Source of the DNA: Membranipora membranacea
Taxonomy: Eukaryota; Bryozoa; Gymnolaemata; Cheilostomatida; Membraniporidae
DNA: 64,000 nt
Direction of reading: 5' to 3'
Assembly: GCA_914767715.1 (NCBI GenBank)
Contig: OU612074.1
Coordinates: forward strand, 10,264,062-10,328,061
The notes beneath the pieces were generated by a model. The model ran no database searches and had not been told where the DNA came from. It was given only the letters and a program-made list of their open reading frames with translations. Made by a program: the position numbers and the translations under genes. Below, piece after piece: positions 13,001 through 22,197 of the stretch (position 1 is its first letter; the number at the start of each line of letters is the position of its first letter).

Positions 13001-13098
13001 CGACTAAACGTGCTGCCACAAATAGCAAACTGAGTATGCCTGTTTTCCCGACAGCAGAAGTTGAACATTCGCAACATGAAGCACAAAAAAGTCAGTGA
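10065..13098 (+). CDS. Helix-turn-helix protein, transposase-derived-like
   Basis: Five exons join in frame: up to 10262, 11147-11281, 11603-11741, 12320-12438, 12796-13098 (TGA). The first exon either starts at ATG 10065 or begins at an acceptor (CTATTTTAG, ending 10090) after an unseen exon. About 290 residues can be read. Exon 1 is a basic segment. Exon 2 is Ser/Glu-rich. Exons 3-4 encode a psq/transposase-type helix-turn-helix (HEIGKYAHDFSVKLVKKKFG, then IRTWRTKYRKG). The last exon starts RGRPPVMGKYDQ and contains WARSLFSRMN, which I recall from CENP-B/Tc5-like transposon proteins just before their catalytic domain. No catalytic domain follows. It is a separate family member from its upstream neighbour, not a simple copy. 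Confidence 0.72.
10434..10760. repeat. Diverged MITE copy 4 (intron 1 of the HTH gene)
   Basis: The ends AGTACCTACAGACCAAAGC and, inverted, TTGGTCTGTGGGTA resemble the GACTACCC-type element found three times in the upstream gene. The interior retains the TAGTCAGGCAAGTA segment. It is more diverged than the other copies, so it is probably an older insertion. Confidence 0.55.
11819..12067. repeat. MITE with GGTCTTTCAATAAGAA ends (intron 3 of the HTH gene)
   Basis: Exact terminal inverted repeats GGGTCTTTCAATAAGAA (11820-11836) and TTCTTATTGAAAGACCC (12050-12066) flank about 210 bases. The interior is rich in ATCGCTC/GAGCGAT repeats. A partial relative lies at 17608-17690 in the SAMD3-like gene. 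Confidence 0.8.
12180..12255. repeat. GCCAATATGTTGGCTCTGATTGG-type inverted repeat
   Basis: This is a short CCAAT-rich element (GCCAATATGTTGGCTCTG ... CAGAGCCATTGCATTGGC). Related copies lie near 14000-14035, 17560-17600, 26488-26590, 26890-26945 and 28145-28195. It is a dispersed family of small inverted repeats that happens to contain CCAAT motifs, not a set of promoters. Confidence 0.55.
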
Positions 13099-14486
13099 CT
13101 GAAAAGAACAAAAGGTCTAATGTTCGTAGGACAGCTTTGCAATGCAAACTCATGTTGCTGTATGGCAAACCAAGCCTAGGAAACTGTGTGTGAGCAAGAT
13201 AGAAGAATTTAGCTATAGATTTGCCTGAACTTCAGAAATAATTATTAGGACTTGTAACATTGACAGTTATACAATCAAAAATTATGTAAAATTTCTCAGG
13301 TCTATTGTTAAAGGTTGGAACAGCCATTTGTAAATTTGAAGCATGGTTGACGTGCTTAGAAGAAGTTAATGTTCACCGCTGCTTGTGTTTTGTTTCGGCT
13401 TCTTTTGTCTCCAAGGAGCTGCTGTAATTATGTAGTTTTTGTAAAATGGTAACACTTAACCAAACAGTATTGACTTTGACTCTCATTTACAAAGGTAGAT
13501 ATTAATAACAAATGAACTTTCTCTTTTCATTTATGGCTTACTGAGCATTTTGAAGTCAGACAATCCTGTATTATACCCTACAGGACAAAAAATTTCACGG
13601 AACAAAAATTCGCGATTGTCTACTCTCGGCCAAGGTTTCACGGCTTAAAAGGTTTGCGGAGTTGTCCCCTCGCGAAATTTTAAATGGAATCGCTAAAATC
13701 TGAGCATCAACAGTACATGAGGGGACAACTCTCAGAATTTATCATCTTGAAGAAAAATCATGGCACAATCATATCGCGAGAAGACAACTTCGCGAAATCG
13801 CGAATTATTTATTCTCATGAAACTTTTTGTCCTGTAGGGTAATGACATATTGGCATTTTCTCTTCCAGTTTCGCGATTTTTCCCGCATTTGATTCAATAT
13901 AATACATTACATACATTGTTTGTAGTATCACAGAATGACTTTAACCAACCATGAAATCCCCACCAACCTTTAACTCCCATTACCTAACCAATAAGTTTGC
14001 TCTGATTGGTTGTTGAAACAGCCAATCAGACCAAATGCATTTGAAAACAGGACAATGGCGCCAAAATGTCTCACTGATTAGTCTCTGCCACCTCTCCTAT
14101 CGGAGTTATCTAAAACCATGCATGTGACAGGTTTTGAGTCTGACCTGATAACAGTAACCCATGTGCATATGTAATAATTCTGCATCCTTTTTTGCCTGTA
14201 TGCTTCCTAACTCGCAAGAGTTGTAAATCACGTTGAGAATCAGAGCTGCACAGTGCCATCGGTATGAATTCATGGATGGATCAGCGGTAAAATACACAGT
14301 ATGGAGTTTTTTGGAATAAATTGCATAAATTTGTAATTTATATCTTCGTGATAGTAACTGGATCAAGCTAAAAGTCTGAAGGACTTATTAGAATTGAGTT
14401 ACAATAGAATCAAGGCAGCCTAAATACACTAATTGGAATAAAGATGTTTTCTGATTTGATCTTCGATAGTGTTTGCTGTTTTTCAG
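13099..14486. other. Intergenic with one clear MITE
   Basis: This lies between the stop of the HTH gene and the first exon I can place in the SAMD3-like gene. It holds the MITE at 13574-13841, a CCAAT-type inverted repeat (about 14000-14035) and one copy of a dispersed repeat (14262-14370). An N-terminal exon of the SAMD3-like gene should lie here, but I could not choose one with confidence. Confidence 0.5.
13574..13841. mobile_element. MITE with TACCCTACAGGACAAAAA ends
   Basis: The left end TACCCTACAGGACAAAAA and the right end TTTTTGTCCTGTAGGGTA are exact inverse complements, each starting or ending in TA. This is consistent with insertion at TA by a Tc1/mariner-like transposase (inference). 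The 268-base interior has no open frame and is rich in TCGCGA-type motifs that also pair across the element. Confidence 0.88.
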
Positions 14487-17400
14487 TGTGATGTGAATCG
14501 TTCATGTTGGCCTAAAAGACAAGATGAGGCAGTAAAGAAGCTTGAAGGTAATCAAATTGATATAAAAAAAAATGTAATGATACATACTTTAGGCTAATGA
14601 TTAGATACCGCTTATAAACACAAAAGGTGTGTTACATGTAGATTTATTGTTATGGCCATTCCATATTCCAACGAACAACCACAAACTTAAAAGAGTCTGG
14701 CAAGCAATCATGAGTTAAGAGACATCCTACATACAGTGGTTTGATAATTATTGTATCGGAGGTAGCACAGAAGACCTCAAACCATGCGCTAATAATTGCC
14801 TTTGAGAAAGCCTTCCTCAGCAGGTTACTTTCTTTGAGGTCAAGTCACCTCGACAGCTATTAAAGTTTGTCAAGACATTGTGCTGACAGCCCATAAGAGA
14901 GCAAGATCCTATGGTGCAAAATTAAGTTTGTACTTATCATAAGTATTCCACTGCCCTGCAGACTTTAAAAAGGTAAAGTACATTTGATTACAGAATTTTA
15001 TTTTGTAATGTCTTGGCCAAGTTTGAGATCTGCTGTGTTAAGAATCCATCCTGATTTGGCTACCAACGTATGGCCGCATGGCATCTGGTGGTTGCCAAGT
15101 AGGCATCAAAGCTGGATCAGGATGGATTTGTTTCAGCAGATATAACTGTTCCAAGCCCATCCTGATTGGTATTTGGCGACCAACAGTTGCTAAGTGGCCA
15201 TCAGGATGGGTTTGTGACACTTTCAGGTTGATACTAGGTGCTTGGTATTTGGTACTAGGTGAAATGGATGGCCAGTTAGCACTGTCAGATGGGTATTTAG
15301 AGGATGGCCCTTACACAGAGATGTGTGGTGACCGTCCAGTCAGAAGTTCGTCCGGGAAAAGAACACGTTAGCTATATATGTAGTTTAAATTTTAATTTCC
15401 TGCGACATTTGTTCCATGTCTAATCGATGTTACGACCATTTTCAGAAGCAGGGATTGAGGAGTGTGACTATTATCTACTGAATAACTCTGACATTGCAAC
15501 GCTCACCCCATCCCTACCCCTACAGCTGCAGATCAGGAGAGTCCGAAACAATCTGGTGAGTGCTGGTCCGCTTGACTCACAAGGCCTTGTCACATAAAGC
15601 CTGGACACACCCGGCCTCGACACTCTAGGCCTGGTCACACTAGGCCCGGATGCAATAGGCCTGGACACACTGGACCTGGACACCCTAAACCTGGATACCC
15701 TAGGCCTACACAAACTGGGCCTGGACACACTAGGCCTAGACACGCTAGGCCTGCGCACACTAGGCCCGGAAGCACTAGGTCTTGACTTACTAGGACTGGA
15801 TGCACTATGCCTGAACTCACTAGACTTGGACACACTGACCCTGGACACCCTATAGGCCTGAATTTTCTTTAGACGATGCGGGAAATCGATTTTCTGGTGT
15901 TTGATTATCATGTACAAGCAACTATTGTGTTTTGTGACATTCCCGGCAGATTGCAATGGTTTTTTGGATATAAGGTTTTAATTAAGTTGGGTGAAGCATT
16001 ATTCCATTGATCACATCAATTGCTTGAACTTAATTCCATCTTTATCGGTTTTCTTTACCCCAGCTTCAGGGCCCCAATATTGCAGCTCCAAGAGAAGTTT
16101 AACTGTTTTAAGTTGTCAAATAATACAGATTATCAAAATTGGCTTTTTAGAGATACAATTCGGTGTCTCCTTTCTTCTTCATAGTCCTTTGCTATATCCA
16201 TTTATATACTTAATATTATATTATATATATTATATATATTTAACTTGAATCTACAAAGCTGATTTGCTCTCTCAGTGAGGAATTGTTACTCAAATGTACC
16301 ACCCACCGAAGCAGTGTCAACTCAACCTATTATTTTACTGGAGAAGTATTCTGCAAGGTGGTAGTAAGCCGATCACTTATGTAAGTGGTTTGATTTCGTT
16401 CAATTGTATTAAATTATGACTTTACCTATTTCTTTTCCAGCTGGAGAGACAAAATGGTGCCTGCAGCTCCATTACACACAATCCTCATACAAATGTGTAC
16501 AATTCCCCACTAAAGCGGATGCGCATAAATAGTGGGATAACAGCCGCCCAACCCATACCAGCTTTTACACCTGAATCAGAAACCAGGCCTGAGCCAAGGA
16601 CCAAAGGCTATAAACCGACATCTGTTGAGATCACAGAGTTTGTGAGTATATTTTATCATTGTCAGAGAGATGCGGATTTGAGGCTTTCGTGATTTTGAAG
16701 AGCGAATGTTAGCTAGAGTTTAGTTCAGCCGGTTTGGGGACGACAAAATGTCAGCTAGCACTTTATTTTGGCTTGACGAGATTTAAGCATGATGGGATTT
16801 TGGCATTTTGTATGAAAACATTTCAGAAGAAATTTTATTAGCTGCCAATAAAAAAGAAAAAATTGAGATAAATAGAGAAAATATCTGTATTCATTGACAG
16901 AAACTTTTTATGGTTTCGATTTAACAGCGACCAAAGATCAGATGATGACTTGAATGTTACAGCTGTTCCATCTTATACTATTTACGTGGTATACTAATTG
17001 CATGTATATCTCTGATTGATAGAGAGGGAATTAATTCACTTTGCGTGAGTACCATCAGAAGGAATTTGGTGCGACGACTTGAGGTCAATTTCATTAATTA
17101 GGGGTGGGAACATGTTAGGTACTCAAACTAAATTGACTCTAACTATCAGAGATGCATATGTTAATAGTGTAGTCTCGATGTCAGTGTGGTTCCATATTGA
17201 CTGTACGTCTGGTATATTTTTGTAGCTCGAGAAACTCAATCTACATCCGCTGAACATTCTCGACTCATTTTTCAACAGAGGACAAGAGATCGAAACACTT
17301 ATGTCTATTTGTCCTCCAATAAGAATGGGCCACATAGACAGACTTAAGGTCCAAAGGGGCTATGTGAGCTATGTCCACGGACAGTATAAAAAGTGGTTCA

Positions 17401-20400
17401 GTAGTGTGCAAGTACATGTCGACGTTGTGGCGTCGGTTGCTAAGTTTCTGATAAGGACCTTCCCCTCTCTATGTGATACCAACTGCACCGCTGAAAACCC
17501 AACATATGTAAGTACAGTTGCTCCAACTTTGTATAACAGTATTGCATAACCATTGTCTTGAATTGGCTCTGACTGGCTCCATGACCCAACAGCTTATCAG
17601 TGGGTCTTTCAATTAGAATGAACAATGCTTTAATGCAAATTATCACTCACTTTGTCTTTCAAATAGACAATGAGACAAAAGGCACTGAGTGAGCAATCAG
17701 AAAATGATTCTTTTGGCTGTGTTTTTGGAGAGCCCAGAGCCAACAGATCATATCATTTAGGTAAAATTAAGTCAGAATGCCAAATCATCGAAGATGACCA
17801 CTACATCCGCCTGACTGATACGGTTGGTTGATTACGGAGCAACTGCGAGATTATCAAGACTGAATAACTGATTTGATATTTATCTATGTATAATATATTT
17901 TGTATATATATATATATATATAATGTATATAATATATATACATTTATGAAATATTAGCAAAAGATTTAAGGTCTATAATTTATGGATATAATTTTTTGTA
18001 GAATAATCTGTTTGTTCGATCACCTCTTGGCGGCACACTGTATGAGTGCTTCAAAACCAAAAACAAAAACAAAAACAGATGGAAATCTACTCCAAGAGCC
18101 GATAAAAGACCGCATGAAGACACAGGAGCCACTACCTCAGCTATATCAACACAGTCTAGCGCAGACAATGATGAACCGCCTCACAAGTCACCAAGATATG
18201 AGAATCTAGGAGATTGTAATGTAGCTCAGCAAAGTTAGCACTCTATAAGTTGTACTCTTTACCAACACGTCTTATAGACACGGCCATAGAGTTATTATAT
18301 AAATTATAATATATATATATATAATTGATTATATATATATATGTATTATTATATTTCATATTATTTTTCTATAGACACAACCTACCCTAGAGGAGTAATT
18401 ATTAGCTGAAGTTGAGCTTAGCTAGTTTGGGGTCGACTTTATGTTAGCTAGCTTAATTTTGGCTAGCTTAGGTGGGAGCCTTTATAAAGTAAGGAATGTG
18501 AGTAATTGCTGGCTAGCCTCAAAGTTAGATATTATAAGCATGTGTGAAGTGGGGAAGTTTTCCTCCCTCGAATACTCAATTCCTCTAGGGCTTTACAGAT
18601 TTGGATGAGGAGATATCCTTTCCTATCTTTCCTCATAGCAGCAATGGACCAAACTTTTTTATTACAGGCTATTTTTAGCTTTCTCTATACAATCTTAATA
18701 AATTACCTTAGACTAGTGAAATATTCGCAGGAGAAGATGTTGACCATATCCACATGCTGGAAAACGCTAATTTTAAGGCTAGCTAACATTTACTCACCCT
18801 CGTTATTTTATAAAGAATCCCGACTCAGCTAGCCAACATTTAATGCTAGCTAACATAGAGTCATCCTAAATTTAGCTTAACTACCCTATAGGGTATGTTG
18901 AGTGTCTGACACTTTTTGCAATTACCTCTAAATTTCTTCTTTCGTATTGATTCCCCAATGACAATATGACAGACACCATGACAGTATGACAGTATGACAG
19001 ACACCATGACACTATGATATGATTCACACAATTGGATGATCTGTTTCTAGTTGAAGATCTTGAGTTTGCCGGCCCTAAGAGAGTGACACAGATCTTGGAA
19101 GCGACCTTCAAGCAGAGAAGGAGATGGATAGAAGACACTCCTGGGTGCACCACAGAAGAGGTCCTCACACGATACAGAGTCCTCATCACAAGACCTAAAG
19201 AGGTGACAACTTCTCCCTGAAATGCTTGATTCCCTCTTTGTCAATGTCACATAAATGCTCATCAATATGAATTTATGGATCAGTGGTAAAATACATAGCA
19301 TGGCTATATGTGGAGATATGCCAACCGACTCTGTGTCAGGATCTAAATAAAGCTAAAAATCTGGCAGCTTTTACATTATGCATTGATTGACGCCCCAGTA
19401 ACAACCTTCAGAAACTTTGGACCAATCAAAGTTGAGAAATGAAGTCCAGCAGCCATACATAAATAGCCATACGCTTGTTCAAGGTCAGATATATTCCACT
19501 CGTCCATGTAATATATATCTGTGCAATGCTACATCAGTGCACTGCTGTATTGATGATTTGAGCACCCAATAGACTCGTTGGGATGGTTCACTCATTTGAG
19601 ATCAATTTTATGATTTGAGTCAGAGCTGCCCCTTATTGACATTGAGATTGAGTTAATCCTTTTTTACAGATACGATTGGAATTTGAAAGAATGAACCCGA
19701 GTCACAACGCAAAGAAGGGTAAGGAGTATATCACTAAACTTATGAATGAGACAGAAGGAAAAGGTATGTTGTTGTGTTGAAAGTGAGAAATCGAATTGTT
19801 TTGTAGATTTTAACTTCTCAGATTTTACCTTAGATATTGCAAGTTCTCATCTACAATATATACGATAACGATAGCATATGAAAGGATAGATGAAGTCTTC
19901 CACTGGCTTTATAAAACACTTATATATACATAAACATATGCGTATGAATCATTTTTCTCTGAAGTTATGATGTCATTCAAACCAAAGACAGTGAGTTAGC
20001 TTATATACGTTCCATTAAATTTGGTACTTTAATTCCTTTATTCACTGAAATGCTATGTAATAAGCTGTATGTCCCTTGAGCGTGCCTTCCTATGGATTTT
20101 CATTTTTTCACCTTTTATGAGTGTATGAGATATATACACCTTAGGGTGCTGGGGGCTGGAGCAATCAACCTTGAACGTTCCCCCAGCGGGAATTGTACCA
20201 ACATCTCATGCTGCACCAATAACCTGGCAGAGAAAAGCAAGTGCGCTAACCCGTTTGCATGATTGCGCCATCTCACCATCTCACCATCTCACTATCACTA
20301 GGATTATGACTGGTACAATGACATTTTTCTGTTGTAGATGACTTTGAGAAGGTAAGCCTGATGATAAACAGTGTAGGAATAAAAAACAAAGACAGAGTGA

Positions 20401-20744
20401 TGTTCAACTTACTCACCAAGGGCGATACAAACGAGCAGCACAAATACGGATATATAAAAACAATGGTTGATGACAAAACCAGCGAAATATTCGTAATTAT
20501 GCCTGATGGATATAGCTTAAAGTGTAAGAGCGTCGCCGCAGGGATCAGTCTTGCCACAATGCTTTACTCCATTGTGCACATTGCTTACCCTTCATCCAGC
20601 CAAGCCATGTATAGGTTCATAGCCAGCCTTCATGGTGTTAAAGAGGAGGATCAGCCAAAAAGAAAAGGAAAGGGTGAAGCTAAGTCTAAGACCCATTATA
20701 ACCCTCGGATGAATGATGTATTCCAGAGGTTTTTCCCTCAGTAA
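14487..20744 (+). CDS. SAMD3-like protein, 5' end missing
   Basis: Nine exons with matching phases: 14487-14547, 15446-15555, 16280-16357, 16441-16641, 17226-17507, 18002-18215, 19051-19202, 19670-19763, 20338-20744 (TAA). No ATG begins the first exon, so an upstream exon is missing. Exons 1-2 give a SAM-like stretch (DIATLTPSLPLQLQIRRVR). Exons 5-6 carry an alpha-helical segment (VASVAKFLIRTFPSLCD). Exon 7 has RRRWIEDTPGCTTEEVLTRY, continuing to IRLEFERMN, a combination I associate with SAMD3-like proteins of fishes and early animals. The last exon is the conserved C-terminal half with a basic tail. Function is unknown. The exon 6-7 link is an inference: without it the frame stops at TAG 18236-18238, and two phase-1 donors (after 18215 or 18233) bypass that stop. 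Confidence 0.7.
15035..15225. repeat. Repeat with CCATCCTGAT inverted motifs
   Basis: CCATCCTGAT at 15047 and ATCAGGATGG near 15115 flank an inverted repeat with GGCTACCAACG and GGTTGCCAAGT inside. A second, related pair follows at 15157-15210 (CCATCCTGATTGG ... GGCCATCAGGATGG). This is probably a nested or tandemly duplicated MITE in intron 1 of the SAMD3-like gene. Confidence 0.6.
15571..15856. repeat. 15-bp minisatellite
   Basis: The unit is close to CACTAGGCCTGGACA, repeated about 18 times with substitutions but steady 15-base spacing. It lies in intron 2 of the SAMD3-like gene, starting just after the donor at 15556. Because 15 is a multiple of three, both strands give long repetitive open frames (for example a Ser-Arg-Pro repeat on the minus strand), which are artefacts of the repeat. 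Confidence 0.9.
17000..17195. repeat. Dispersed repeat ending in CTCTGAT (copy A)
   Basis: The segment from TATCTCTGAT through GAGTACCATCAGAAGGAATT, GGGGTGGGAACATGTTAGGTAC and AGTCTCGATGTCAGTGTGG matches 49049-49245 over about 190 bases with scattered differences. It lies in intron 4 of the SAMD3-like gene. Its identity is unknown. Confidence 0.65.
17885..17945. repeat. TA-rich microsatellite
   Basis: A run of TA/AT dinucleotides sits just upstream of exon 6 of the SAMD3-like gene. Similar TA-rich runs occur at about 16210-16245 and 18296-18350. Confidence 0.8.
18960..19020. repeat. Short tandem repeat, ATGACAGTATGACAGACACC-type
   Basis: Units based on ATGACAGTATGACAG and ACACCATGACA alternate over about 60 bases immediately before exon 7 of the SAMD3-like gene. 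A similar GACAATAC-type array lies at 31925-32010. Confidence 0.65.
19258..19525. repeat. Dispersed repeat family, copy B
   Basis: From ATCAATATGAATTTATGGATC to TAATATATATCTGTGC, this closely matches 57062-57385, including GGATCAGTGGTAAAATA and GTCAGGATCTAAATAAAGCTA. A shorter, diverged copy lies at 14262-14370. There is no coding potential. It is probably an interspersed non-autonomous transposon of unknown class. Confidence 0.75.
20145..20290 (-). repeat. tRNA-like SINE fragment (minus strand), copy 1
   Basis: On the minus strand it reads TGGCGCAATC ... GGGTTAGCGCACTTGC (A-box-like), then TTGGTACAATTCCCGC (weak B-box), then GGGGGAACGTTCAAGGTTGA. A related copy lies at 22683-22800. The tRNA resemblance is weak; the repeat relationship between the two copies is clear. 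Confidence 0.5.
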
Positions 20745-22197
20745 CCTTGAGAATGCTATTTGAGTGTCAGTCTTCTATGTTATTAGATGTTAATAGTGTT
20801 GCAGTTTTTATGTCAAATTGTTTTATCACATACCTCGGTAAAAGGTTATATATAAAATGTTATCCCGTCATTTGTGTGTTCTAAATCATATCAAAAGATT
20901 GGTTGGTTTGAATATCAAAATTTTTTTATATATATAGGCAGTCTTGCATAAGAACGAGAAAATGTGTCATTGGATCATGATATATATTTCCAGTCTACAA
21001 ATTTACTCAGAGTCAAAAGCAAAATTATGCTCCAGTCAATAAAGGAGTTTATATTATACATATATTCAGAAACAAAGTGTACAATGTCGTCTATACTAAT
21101 AACAAGCCTTCACAGTAATTCTACAAGTTAAATATACATTGATGAGTAATGTAGTTGTCCTGCTGCAATCAGTAGATGTAGAGTCCGGGACTTCTGTTGT
21201 CGGGGATCTTTCTCACGCTTTGTATACCTTGTGATATTGTGCATTATAAAAGAGAATTGCTTTCCCTTTTGAATAAGAGTTGACAACTTATATCTGATAC
21301 TGTATGAATTAGCTTTGGTGCAATATTGCGCTGTACTTGCCCATTGCACAAGCAACACATTGATCTTAATAACATTGAAATATTATATGCTGCAAAACTA
21401 AGCAGTTCCAGCCTATTGTTGTTATCAATAGAAATTCTAGCTGATAAAAATTCATTGATCGACGATCTTTTTTAGTAAAAGGGAATTCCCCTTGCTTGGT
21501 TAGCAACGTAAACATTGAGTAATAGTTGAACAAAGACTGAGCTATGAATGATGTATTCATACGGGCATATGTGTTGCAAACCAGTTACAGTGGCTACTAG
21601 ATGTGTGACAAAACTATCAACTAGCTGAGAGCGGCATCGAGGTAGGTAAATTCACAGCCAGCCCCAGTTCTGGATGGCGATCGCGGTCGTTAACGACCGC
21701 CTACGTCCGCGATCGCCATCCCGAAAGGCTGTGGGTAAATGTAGCTAGTAGTATTGATACAATGTTGTGTTTGGGAAAATTTGAGATCTGTTTATAACAC
21801 TAGGCCCGTCATGAAACATTAATCTATTATCAAGTAGTGGGTCTGAATTGTCAGAAATAATGAGTCCGAAATTGTCTGCATCTAGATAGAAACCTTCCTG
21901 AGGATACCAGCATTTTTTTTGGAGAGTTACTAAGGTTCACACTCTACATTACTGGCTTAGTTTCAGGATTCAGTGTGGGTATTGAAGGCAAAATAACAAA
22001 ACCATTAATTTCCCCGCATCACAAATAATTGTGGAACCTAGACTATCAAATGATGCTCAAACTCGCTGCTAGAAATCAGCTCGACTATATTGCAATGAAG
22101 ACAATTGGGTTTTCTGGTGATATCTGGTATCTGGTAATTTATACAAGAACCTTAATAATAATGTGGTCTCTTCTTAGCCGTTTGGAGATCAATCACA
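20745..22197. other. Intergenic with GC-rich cruciform
   Basis: This is the 3' flank of the SAMD3-like gene (an AATAAA near 21037 could be its poly(A) signal) and the upstream region of the TRIM gene. The conspicuous feature is the GC-rich hairpin near 21645-21738. An acceptor at 22177 (TTCTTAG) suggests that the TRIM start codon lies in a second exon, so a non-coding first exon probably lies in this interval. Confidence 0.5.
21643..21738. repeat. GC-rich nested hairpin
   Basis: GGATGGCGATCGCGG (21672-21686) and its exact inverse (21707-21721) form the outer stem. GCGGTCGTTAACGACCGC (21683-21700) is itself a perfect 18-base palindrome that competes with the outer stem. Outer TTCACAGCC and GGCTGTGGGTAA also pair loosely. 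GC content is far above the surroundings. It could be a small element or a cruciform-prone site. Confidence 0.8.

Noticed and set aside
12814-13098. Independent 94-codon gene starting at ATG 12814
   Set aside because: The segment is the last exon of the HTH gene. It follows an acceptor at 12795 and joins in frame to four upstream exons.
15471-15956. 161-codon minus-strand frame with Ser-Arg-Pro repeats
   Set aside because: It is created by the 15-bp minisatellite, which stays open in several frames on both strands. It overlaps a plus-strand coding exon with good splice sites.
16276-16279. Acceptor CTCTCTCAG giving an exon start at 16276
   Set aside because: In the required phase the first codon would be TGA. 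The next AG, four bases downstream, keeps the frame open.
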